NCBI GenBank assembly: GCA_965228785.1
Contig: CBDDIF010000002.1
Coordinates: 62,001 to 126,000 of the forward strand
Direction: 5' to 3'
DNA from: Hoeflea_A sp965228785
GTDB lineage: Bacteria; Pseudomonadota; Alphaproteobacteria; Rhizobiales; Rhizobiaceae
DNA length: 64,000 nucleotides
The notes below the pieces were generated by a model. The model searched no databases. It worked only from the letters and a program-made list of their open reading frames with translations, and was not told the origin of the DNA. Position numbers and translations under genes: made by a program. Of this stretch, positions 8,517-14,471 are shown one piece after another (within the stretch, counting starts at the first letter, position 1; every line of letters begins with the position of its first letter).

Positions 8517-8663
8517 TCAATTCCCGGCAACCCGACGTGCATAGGCGTCAATGGCGCCGCGTTCCACGCCGATATCCCTCAGCGTGCTGTCTGGCAGGTT
8601 GCGCAGTTCCTGAACGGTACGGCGGTAAGAACGCCAGTTACGGTAGTCTTTGATAATGCTCAT
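8517..8663 (-). CDS. Small DUF1127 protein (48 aa)
   Basis: This 48-residue basic protein (MSIIKDYRNWRSYRRTVQEL at its start) belongs to the DUF1127 (YjiS-like) family. The family is recognised by the central pattern L-x-x-L-x-D-x-x-L-x-D-I-G, here RNLPDSTLRDIGVERG, and the Arg-rich ends. The ATG at 8663 was chosen because AAGGAG precedes it by a normal distance; upstream in-frame codons have no site. In other alphaproteobacteria such proteins bind RNA and affect phosphate, carbon and stress responses, often encoded next to regulatory RNAs. A second DUF1127 gene and two sRNA arrays lie directly upstream on the same strand. Confidence 0.9.
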   Translation of the reverse strand: MSIIKDYRNWRSYRRTVQELRNLPDSTLRDIGVERGAIDAYARRVAGN

Positions 8664-8800
8664 TTTATGCTCCTTTTTCCGGTGTGTATCGATGCAACCG
8701 GACTGAGGTATGTAGGTGAGTGCAGTCAGTGTTTTGAGAGCGATTTCGTCAACGCTGCTATGCGTTTTCCGCATCGCTTGCATTGCGACCAACCAACGGA

Positions 8801-8838
8801 AAAACGCCCACTGGGGGAGGAGATCCAGTGGGCGTTTT
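8801..8838 (-). terminator. Intrinsic terminator closing sRNA array A
   Basis: A perfect 14-bp inverted repeat (AAAACGCCCACTGG / CCAGTGGGCGTTTT) encloses a 10-base loop which on the minus strand reads ATCTCCTCCC. The transcript ends in TTTT after the GC-rich stem. The same hairpin therefore serves as terminator and as the last CTCCTCCC-loop element of the array. Confidence 0.88.
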
Positions 8839-8920
8839 CACTTGGCCAATTGCCCGGGAGGAGGTGGACAATCGGCCTATTTCCCGGACCTTGGGAGGAG
8901 GAATAGTCCGGTCAATGAAC
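8801..8920 (-). ncRNA. sRNA array A: three CCTCCTCCC-loop hairpins (cuckoo/CcsR-type) downstream of DUF1127
   Basis: Immediately after the stop codon of the DUF1127 gene at 8924-9070, the minus strand encodes three hairpins. The first has arms at 8884-8889 and 8906-8911. The second has arms at 8844-8852 and 8869-8877, nine pairs including one G-U. The third is the terminator stem at 8801-8838. The loops present CCTCCTCCC, CCTCCTCCC and CTCCTCCC, an anti-Shine-Dalgarno-like sequence. This architecture, a DUF1127 gene followed by CCUCCUCCC stem-loops, is that of the CcsR ('cuckoo') sRNAs known from Rhodobacter and relatives, which are processed from the mRNA 3' end and act in stress and C1 metabolism. 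The assignment rests on motif and synteny only. Confidence 0.85.
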
Positions 8921-8923
8921 TCG

Positions 8924-9070
8924 CTAGTTGACGGCGCGCCTTGCGACGAACGGAATATCGCCACGGGAGATGCCGATATCGTTCAGTTCGCGGTCCGACA
9001 TCTGGTGCAGTTCGTTGCAGGTTTTGCGATAGCTGCGCCAGTTCTGGTATGACTGTTTCAGAGTGGGCAT
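8924..9070 (-). CDS. Small DUF1127 protein (48 aa), host gene of sRNA array A
   Basis: This 48-residue protein begins MPTLKQSYQNWRSYRKTC and carries the DUF1127 hallmark LHQMSDRELNDIGISRGDI followed by an Arg-rich tail (VARRAVN). It resembles its neighbour at 8517-8663 over most of its length, so the pair probably arose by duplication. The stop codon lies four bases before the first hairpin of array A, and a promoter-like element at 9122-9156 lies 52 bases upstream, giving a compact unit of promoter, small protein and sRNAs. In Rhodobacter the equivalent small protein influences maturation of the sRNAs from the common transcript. A similar role here is inference. Confidence 0.9.
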   Translation of the reverse strand: MPTLKQSYQNWRSYRKTCNELHQMSDRELNDIGISRGDIPFVARRAVN

Positions 9071-9121
9071 GGTTGTGATCCTTCACAAGGTATGTTGTTT
9101 CGCAATCGCTTGCTGAACCCC

Positions 9122-9156
9122 ATATAGGGGCTGACAATTGCATTGTGCAGTGCAAT
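9122..9156 (-). promoter_or_regulatory. Putative promoter/operator of the DUF1127-array A unit
   Basis: On the plus strand this 35-base block reads ATATAGG, 13 variable bases, then ATTGTGCAGTGCAAT. On the minus strand this is a TGCA-rich element followed by a CCTATAT -10-like box. The same arrangement with the identical 13-base spacing occurs at 9463-9497 in front of array B. The CCTATAT box would fit either a housekeeping or an RpoH-type -10. The TGCA-rich part is near where a -35 or activator site would lie. Confidence 0.6.
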
Positions 9157-9261
9157 AATTGAAGACTTGCTATGCGTTTTTGCAAAGCTCTTAGGTTGGT
9201 TGGATGCTGAATTCTCTGACCAGGTTGGGTCCGAATTCGCCCCGAAAAGAAAAGAAAGCCC

Positions 9262-9304
9262 AGAAAAAGATAACGCCCGCTGAGGGAGGAGGTTCAGCGG
9301 GCGT
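9262..9304 (-). terminator. Intrinsic terminator closing sRNA array B
   Basis: An 11-bp perfect inverted repeat (ACGCCCGCTGA at 9273-9283, TCAGCGGGCGT at 9294-9304) has a loop reading ACCTCCTCCC on the minus strand. It is followed by the T-rich run TATCTTTTTC. As in array A, the last hairpin is both a CCTCCTCCC element and the terminator. Confidence 0.85.
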
Positions 9305-9390
9305 CACTTTACGCGGTTGACACACGGGAGGAGGATATGTGCCAACCAGATCGCTGAAACATTGGGAGGAGGATAATGTCCCAGCGAAAC
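9265..9390 (-). ncRNA. sRNA array B: three CCTCCTCCC-loop hairpins without a DUF1127 gene
   Basis: Three hairpins follow one another on the minus strand. The first has outer arms 9351-9356 / 9382-9387 (TCGCTG/CAGCGA) and inner arms 9359-9363 / 9375-9379. The second has arms 9315-9323 / 9339-9347 with one mismatch. The third is the terminator stem 9273-9304. Each loop carries an exact CCTCCTCCC on the minus strand. The layout copies array A, but no DUF1127 gene precedes it. Between the promoter-like block at 9463-9497 and the first hairpin only a 14-codon frame (9415-9456 region, encoding MLMTEPEQPAVKSV) is seen. It is best called an orphan array of the cuckoo/CcsR type. Confidence 0.82.
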
Positions 9391-9462
9391 TTTGTGCTAA
9401 CGGGTGTCAATCAAACCGATTTAACCGCCGGCTGTTCCGGCTCCGTCATCAACATGATCCAA

Positions 9463-9497
9463 ATATAGGATCGCTCACTGCGATTGTGCAGCGCAAT
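9463..9497 (-). promoter_or_regulatory. Putative promoter/operator of sRNA array B
   Basis: On the plus strand the block reads ATATAGG, 13 bases, then ATTGTGCAGCGCAAT. It differs at one position of the 15-base element from the copy at 9122-9156 and keeps the exact spacing to the CCTATAT -10-like box. Transcription would start near 9456 and give an RNA of about 190 bases ending at the 9262-9304 terminator. Confidence 0.6.
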
Positions 9498-9644
9498 ATA
9501 CGCATGGGAGATATGCTCTGAGCGCATAGCTCTTCCGCGACACCTTTCAGGTCTTGTGACCATTCGCCGTTGACCTGCTTTGCCTGGCTGATGTAGACAC
9601 GCGCCCTTGATACGGTTTGCATCGAACCGGTTCAATCGATGTAT

Positions 9645-9729
9645 GCGGGTGTGGCGGAATTGGCAGACGCACCAGATTTAGGTTCTGGCGCCGCAAGGCG
9701 TGGGGGTTCAAGTCCCTCCACCCGCACCA
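9645..9729 (+). tRNA. tRNA-Leu (anticodon UAG)
   Basis: The sequence folds into a class II (long variable arm) tRNA. The acceptor stem is GCGGGTG paired with CACCCGC, the anticodon stem CCAGA/TCTGG holds the loop TTTAGGT, and the T-arm contains GGTTCAAGTCC. The anticodon TAG reads CUA leucine codons. The 3' CCA is encoded (9727-9729). It lies between the sRNA locus and the trigger-factor gene. Confidence 0.97.
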
Positions 9730-10032
9730 AAAAACCTATTGACCAATAGCGAAAAGCCGTTTTGGCTCAGATCCTCCCAATGAAGTCGCTTTTACATTGC
9801 GGCCCGGCGGGCAATTTGCTATTGCGCGCGCAACGCCTGTTGGCGGCAGCCGCGATGATGGGATGGCAGGGCTATCCGCAAGCGGAAAAAGTCAATGATT
9901 ACAAGGGCGCAGTGCCGATATTTGATCCAAAGTGCACCGCGACCGGTCGTTGCCACAATCAGCTGGCATATTTGGCGGTTGCAGCAGTCACGAAAATGAC
10001 GGCTGCAGTGTCGGAAAATTGAAGGTTTGACA
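9730..10032 (+). other. Intergenic region between tRNA-Leu and tig
   Basis: About 300 bases contain no recognisable gene. A small hairpin (CTATTG/CAATAG, near 9737-9750) follows the tRNA. An 86-codon open frame at 9762-10022 has no family resemblance and no good ribosome-binding site. The region presumably carries the tig promoter, which I could not locate with confidence. Confidence 0.5.
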
Positions 10033-11526
10033 ATGCAGGTTACCGAAACGCTGTCCGAGGGGCTGAAGCGCGAGATCAAAGTGGTGATTCCAGCCAAGGA
10101 CATGGAATCGCAGATGAATGAACGGCTAGTCGATGCCAAGGACAAGGTGCGGCTCAACGGCTTCCGGCCGGGCAAGGTGCCAATCGCACACATGCGCAAG
10201 ATCTACGGCAAGTCGGTGATGGCCGACATGGTCAACGAATTCATCAACCAGAAACCGACCGAAATCCTGTCGGATCGCGGAGAAAAGTCGGCGACTCGTC
10301 CACAGATCACCATGACCGAGGACGAGGCTGAAGCCAACGAGATCCTGGATGCCAAGAAGGATTTCGAATTCTCCATGTCCTACGAGGTGATTCCGGACAT
10401 CGAGATCGGAGATATCAGCAAGCTTAAGCTCGTTCGGCCGATGGTGGAGATCGACGACAAGGAAGTCGAAGAGCAGGTCGAGCGGGTTGCCGAAAGCGCA
10501 CGGACCTACGAAACCAAGAAGGGCAAGGCTGCCGATGGCGATCGTGTCACGATGGATTATCTTGGCAAAATCGATGGCGAAGCCTTCGACGGTGGCGCCG
10601 ACAACGACGCCAACCTGGTGCTTGGTTCCGGCACGTTCATCCCGGGTTTCGAAGATCAACTGGTCGGCACCAAGGTCGGCGACGAAACGCAGGTCAAAGT
10701 GACGTTCCCCGAGGACTACCAAGCTGCCCATCTGGCCGGCAAGGAAGCCGTGTTCGACGTCACCGTCAAGGAAGTCGCCGCACCAGGCGAACTCACCATC
10801 GACGACGAACTGGCAAAGACCCTTGGCCTGGAATCGGCCGAACGCCTGCGCCAAGTCGTTCGCGAACAGATCGAAAGCCAGTACGGCCAGTTCACCCGCC
10901 AGAAAATCAAGCGGCAGATCCTCGATCAGCTCGATGAGGAGTACAAGGTTGAAACACCTGAAAGCCTGCTGGAAGTCGAGTTCAATAACATCTGGGGGCA
11001 GATCACCAGCGATCTGGAGCAGGCCGGCAAAACCTTTGAGGACGAAGACACCACTGAGGACGAGGCTAAGGAAGAATATCGCAAGCTGGCCGAACGCCGC
11101 GTACGGCTTGGCCTTGTTCTGTCGGAGATCGGAGAAAAGGCCGAGGTCACCGTCACCGACGACGAGATGCAGCGGGCCATCTATGATCAGGTTCGGCAGC
11201 ATCCCGGCCAGGAACAGCAGATCATGGATTACCTGAAGCAGACGCCGGAAGCGGTTGCGCAGATGCGCGCGCCGCTCTTCGAAGAAAAGGTGATCGACCA
11301 CATCATCGCTCAAGCCGATGTGACGGACAAGACCGTCAGCAAGGAAGAGCTGATGGCCGATGATGAGGAAGAGGAAGTCAAGAAGCCTGCGAAGAAGAAG
11401 GCTGCAAAAAAGATCACGGCCAAGGAAACCAAAGCGGATGCTGCAGAGGAGGGTGCGGAGAAAAAAACCGCTCCCAAGAAAAAGGCTGCACCCAAGAAAG
11501 CCGCCAAGGAAGATAAAGCCGAATAG
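10033..11526 (+). CDS. tig: Trigger factor, ribosome-associated peptidyl-prolyl isomerase
   Basis: This 497-residue chaperone binds the ribosome near the exit tunnel and meets nascent chains. The N-terminal ribosome-binding signature reads LNGFRPGKVP (near residues 42-51), equivalent to the GFRxGKxP loop of the family. It is followed by an FKBP-type PPIase domain (about 155-245, with DRVTMDYLGKIDGEAFDGG) and a helical C-terminal substrate-binding region. The last 50 residues form a Lys/Ala/Glu-rich tail typical of alphaproteobacterial trigger factors. The ATG at 10033 is preceded by GAAGG at a good distance; an in-frame TTG two codons upstream is unlikely. A strong terminator follows. Neighbouring clpP/clpX genes are not present here. 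Confidence 0.97.
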   Translation: MQVTETLSEGLKREIKVVIPAKDMESQMNERLVDAKDKVRLNGFRPGKVPIAHMRKIYGKSVMADMVNEFINQKPTEILSDRGEKSATRPQITMTEDEAEANEILDAKKDFEFSMSYEVIPDIEIGDISKLKLVRPMVEIDDKEVEEQVERVAESARTYETKKGKAADGDRVTMDYLGKIDGEAFDGGADNDANLVLGSGTFIPGFEDQLVGTKVGDETQVKVTFPEDYQAAHLAGKEAVFDVTVKEVAAPGELTIDDELAKTLGLESAERLRQVVREQIESQYGQFTRQKIKRQILDQLDEEYKVETPESLLEVEFNNIWGQITSDLEQAGKTFEDEDTTEDEAKEEYRKLAERRVRLGLVLSEIGEKAEVTVTDDEMQRAIYDQVRQHPGQEQQIMDYLKQTPEAVAQMRAPLFEEKVIDHIIAQADVTDKTVSKEELMADDEEEEVKKPAKKKAAKKITAKETKADAAEEGAEKKTAPKKKAAPKKAAKEDKAE

Positions 11527-11544
11527 GCCTCGCCAACGACTTTC

Positions 11545-11574
11545 AAAAAGGGCCGCGACGACGCGGCCTTTTTT
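11545..11574 (+). terminator. Intrinsic terminator of tig
   Basis: The stem GGCCGCG-ACGA-CGCGGCC (11551-11568) is preceded by AAAAAG and followed by six T residues, so the stem can extend by A-T pairs. It lies 20 bases after the tig stop codon. Confidence 0.93.
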
Positions 11575-11691
11575 GTGCTTATCGTTCGCCGATGCTAACG
11601 ATTTGCAACGGGGTGGTGCACCTCAAGTTTGCAGTTTCTTAAATTGATGCCGCTTAAGGTTGAGCAATCATGCTAATCCCGAGGCGCAGCC

Positions 11692-12108
11692 ATGAAGATC
11701 CCACGCATTTTCGCGGATGACAGCGGCGAATCTTTTCTTGACTGGATCGAGATAGACTTCTTTTACGATGAGGGTGCCGATCCAAAGGGACCCCGGTTTC
11801 GTTATGGAGACCCCTCCAACCCAATTCCCTTTTCCGACCCCTGGACTACGGGTCAGATGAATTTCTGGCGTTTTCCGGCGAACCTGGAACCGAGCTGGCG
11901 CAACCCACCGAGTCGCGTCTTTCTTGTCGTGTTAAGCGGCGCCATCGAGATTGAGGTATCCACTGGCAACAAAACAACCGTTACCAGAGGTGAAATGGCT
12001 CTTTTCGAAGATACCTTTGGACGTGGGCATTGCATCGGGCCAGCAGGTGACGAAGGCGCAATTGGTATCGTCCTAACCGTGGACGAGCATTCGCCGGATC
12101 GTCACTGA
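11692..12108 (+). CDS. Cupin-fold protein of unknown function
   Basis: This 138-residue protein has the look of a single-domain cupin. It contains the stretch SRVFLVVLSGAIEIEVSTG, then TTVTRGEMALFEDTFGRGH, matching the second half of a double-stranded beta-helix (sugar-isomerase-like barrel), with a possible metal-ligand histidine in GRGH. The first cupin motif, usually G-x5-H-x-H, is not clear, so catalytic activity is uncertain. GAGG precedes the ATG at a normal distance. It converges on radC, with a weak CACTGA/TCAGTG hairpin (12103-12120) at the junction. I do not recognise a specific function. Confidence 0.75.
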   Translation: MKIPRIFADDSGESFLDWIEIDFFYDEGADPKGPRFRYGDPSNPIPFSDPWTTGQMNFWRFPANLEPSWRNPPSRVFLVVLSGAIEIEVSTGNKTTVTRGEMALFEDTFGRGHCIGPAGDEGAIGIVLTVDEHSPDRH

Positions 12109-12120
12109 CGTTTTTCAGTG

Positions 12121-12837
12121 CTAGATCAGGGACATTCCCCTGAGGCTGGCATGGCCGTCGCGACCGATGATGATGTGGTCGTGCACGGTGATGGCGAGAG
12201 GTTTGCACGCCTCGATCACCTTGTGGGTCATTTCGATGTCGGCCCGTGACGGCGTCGGGTCTCCAGACGGGTGATTGTGCACCAGAATGATGGCTGTGGC
12301 CGAGAGCTCGAGGGCGCGTCGAACCACTTCGCGCGGATAGACCGGAGTCTGATCGACCGTGCCGCTCTGTTGCACCTCGTCGGCAACGAGAGCGTTCTTT
12401 TTGTCCAGAAACAGGATGCGGAACTGTTCCCGTGGCTCTTCGGCCATTGCTGATTTGCAATAGGCAAGCACTGAGGTCCAGGAATCGAGGACGTTGCGGC
12501 CAATCAGATCCGCTTTCTGCATGCGTTGGTTGACGGCTGCGATCACCTGCAGGTCGGCTGCCACCGATGCACCGATCCCGGGAACCTCCCGTAGGAGGTG
12601 AGGGGATGCTCCAAGGGTCCGAGACAGTGAGCCAAAGCGTTTGAGCAATGCTTTTGCGATGGGCTTGGTGTCGCGGCGGGGGATGAGACGAAACAACAGA
12701 AGTTCGAGCAACTCATAGTCGGCGAGCGCTTCCGGGCCGGCGTTTGCAAAACGCTCGCGTAATCGGTCGCGGTGTCCGTGCGCACTGCTGGAGTCCGCTT
12801 TCTTCAGATCGCTGTTGATTGGGCCGCGGTCGCGCAT
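12121..12837 (-). CDS. radC: RadC-family (JAMM/MPN+) protein
   Basis: The 238-residue protein has an N-terminal helix-hairpin-helix region (LREVPGIGASVAADL, near residues 82-96). A C-terminal RadC domain carries the complete JAMM zinc motif, HNHPSGDPTPSRAD (near 187-200), with an upstream conserved glutamate. The family was named for a DNA-repair phenotype in Escherichia coli that was later questioned, so its biochemical role remains unsettled; a metal-dependent hydrolase activity is suggested by the motif. It follows map by 32 bases on the same strand and probably belongs to the sfsA-map-radC transcription unit. Confidence 0.94.
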   Translation of the reverse strand: MRDRGPINSDLKKADSSSAHGHRDRLRERFANAGPEALADYELLELLLFRLIPRRDTKPIAKALLKRFGSLSRTLGASPHLLREVPGIGASVAADLQVIAAVNQRMQKADLIGRNVLDSWTSVLAYCKSAMAEEPREQFRILFLDKKNALVADEVQQSGTVDQTPVYPREVVRRALELSATAIILVHNHPSGDPTPSRADIEMTHKVIEACKPLAITVHDHIIIGRDGHASLRGMSLI

Positions 12838-12869
12838 GTGTTTGTCAGCGTCTCAAAGGCAATCCGCGA

Positions 12870-13706
12870 TCAGTGGTCCGCCACCGTCAGCCCAGGTGCA
12901 AACAGGCCGGCGTGTGAAAGGGTGAAGATCTCGCAGCCATCGGCCGTCACACCAACGGAGTGCTCGTATTGGGCGGTCAGCGAGCGGTCTCTAGTGACTG
13001 CTGTCCAGCCGTCCGAGAGAACTTTCACGTGCGGTTTGCCGAGATTGATCATGGGCTCGATGGTGAAGATCATGCCTTCACGCAATTCGACGCCTTCGTG
13101 GGCTCGGCCATAGTGCAAAATGTTCGGTACGTCGTGAAAAATTTGTCCGAGACCGTGACCGCAGAAATCGCGCACCACGGAACAACGCTGCGATTCGGCA
13201 TAGCTTTGGATCGCTTCGCCAATGGCACCCGTTCTGGCGCCTGGCTTGACTGCAGCGATCCCGCGCATGAGTGACTCGTGGGTCACCTCCATAAGGCGTT
13301 GCGCAGCCCGCTTGATTTCGCCTACGGGATACATGCGGCTGGAGTCGCCATGCCAGCCATCGAGCACATAAGTCACGTCGATATTGACGATATCGCCTTC
13401 ACGAAGCGGTTTGTCGTTCGGAATGCCGTGACAGACGACATGGTTGATCGAGGTGCAACAGGATTTGGTGTAACCGCGATAATTGAGAGTTGCGGCCACT
13501 GCGTTGTGGTCCATCCCGAATTCGAAGACAAAACGGTCGATGGCCTCCGTGGTGACGCCCGGTTTGACGATCGAGACCAGTTCATCGAGGCAGCGTGCTG
13601 TCAGTGCGCCGGCTTTGTGCATGCCGGCAAAGCCTTCCGGGCCATGCAGCTTGATCTGTCCGGTGTTTTTCTGCGGTGCCGCGACGGCGTCGATATAGCT
13701 CACCAC
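12870..13706 (-). CDS. map: Methionine aminopeptidase, type I
   Basis: This 278-residue enzyme removes the initiator methionine from nascent proteins. The five metal ligands of the pita-bread fold can be seen: Asp in NIDVTYVLDGWHGD (two aspartates), His in FCGHGLG, Glu in FTIEPMI and Glu in AQYEHSVGV. Length fits type I enzymes. The start is a GTG at 13706 with GAGGA upstream; a second GTG follows immediately. It lies 9 bases after the sfsA stop, so the genes are cotranscribed, an arrangement common in alphaproteobacteria. Confidence 0.97.
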   Translation of the reverse strand: MVSYIDAVAAPQKNTGQIKLHGPEGFAGMHKAGALTARCLDELVSIVKPGVTTEAIDRFVFEFGMDHNAVAATLNYRGYTKSCCTSINHVVCHGIPNDKPLREGDIVNIDVTYVLDGWHGDSSRMYPVGEIKRAAQRLMEVTHESLMRGIAAVKPGARTGAIGEAIQSYAESQRCSVVRDFCGHGLGQIFHDVPNILHYGRAHEGVELREGMIFTIEPMINLGKPHVKVLSDGWTAVTRDRSLTAQYEHSVGVTADGCEIFTLSHAGLFAPGLTVADH

Positions 13707-13715
13707 GTTGTGTCC

Positions 13716-14426
13716 TCACAAACCCGGTTCATCAACCGGTATCAGCCTGTCAAAACGGATTTCCTCGGTCGAAATGTGGCAACCAACGGCCAGCGCTTCA
13801 ACCCCACGGGCAATCGCCCTGTCGAATGCCTTAGCATAGGTGGGGTCGAGATCGCGACAGATTTTCAACGTCTGACAGTCCGGTCGCTGCACCAGGTAAA
13901 CCATGACGGCGCGATGTCCGGCCTCGACCATGTCCCCCATCTCATCGAGATGCTTGGCACCACGGCTGGTCGGACTGTCTGGAAACTCTGCCAGGCCAGC
14001 GTTGCGCATGAAGTGCACGTTCTTGACTTCGACATAGGTGTCGGGCCGGTTCGGGTCGCTCAGCAGAATGTCGATGCGCGAATTCTTGCCGTATTTTTGC
14101 TCGCGTTTCATTTGCGCATATCCGGCGAGCGGTTCGATTTGATCGGCGCTGATCGCTTCCTCGACGATCTTGTTGGGCAGGCCAGTGTTGATCCCGACCG
14201 CCACACCGTCGGCCTCCACCAGTTCCAGCGCGTACCGGTATTTCCGGGTCTTGCTATTGTGTTCAGACATCCAGATTCGGGATCCCGGATCCGTCAGCCC
14301 GAGCATCGAACCGGTGTTCGGGCAGGACCCGGTTATCTCGCTGCCGTCCGCAAGCGTGGCGTCGAACAGAAAGCGTTTGTAGCGGCGGATGAGGGTGGCC
14401 GGAATGAGCGGGGAGGGAAACTGCAT
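13716..14426 (-). CDS. sfsA: SfsA family protein (sugar fermentation stimulation protein)
   Basis: The 236-residue protein shows the SfsA pattern. The N-terminal OB-like part begins with IRRYKRFLFDATLADG. Next comes CPNTGSMLGL, and the C-terminal nuclease-like part contains DILLSDPNRPDTYVEVKNV and AGHRAVMVYLVQRPD. The D-x-E-V-K element (TYVEVKNV) resembles a PD-(D/E)XK active site. The original phenotype is increased maltose fermentation in E. coli. The molecular role is not established, although nucleic-acid binding is likely. It leads the sfsA-map-radC group. Confidence 0.95.
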   Translation of the reverse strand: MQFPSPLIPATLIRRYKRFLFDATLADGSEITGSCPNTGSMLGLTDPGSRIWMSEHNSKTRKYRYALELVEADGVAVGINTGLPNKIVEEAISADQIEPLAGYAQMKREQKYGKNSRIDILLSDPNRPDTYVEVKNVHFMRNAGLAEFPDSPTSRGAKHLDEMGDMVEAGHRAVMVYLVQRPDCQTLKICRDLDPTYAKAFDRAIARGVEALAVGCHISTEEIRFDRLIPVDEPGL

Positions 14427-14471
14427 GAGCGGGCTATAAGCGGCTAACGGCCGTCGGGCAAGTTTGCCGCT

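Noticed and set aside
8811..9373. Repeated GGGAGGAGG units, briefly considered a CRISPR-like or tandem repeat array
   Set aside because: Repeats are only about 9 bases, lie in hairpin loops with different stems, and spacings are irregular. They fit sRNA loop motifs and not CRISPR repeats.
9762..10022. 86-codon open frame between tRNA-Leu and tig
   Set aside because: No ribosome-binding site, no family resemblance, and a composition like intergenic DNA. Treated as intergenic.
10126..11313. A 395-codon open frame on the minus strand inside tig
   Set aside because: It is antisense to trigger factor, whose plus-strand frame has full family motifs. The composition is what a GC-rich gene gives in its shadow frame, and no family resemblance was seen.
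12103..12120. CACTGA-CGTTTT-TCAGTG hairpin as terminator between the cupin gene and radC
   Set aside because: The stem is only 6 bp, overlaps the cupin stop codon and lacks a T-run on either strand. Mentioned only in the cupin entry.
13278..14447. A 389-codon plus-strand open frame across map and sfsA
   Set aside because: It lies opposite two genes with complete motifs and shows no recognisable domain.
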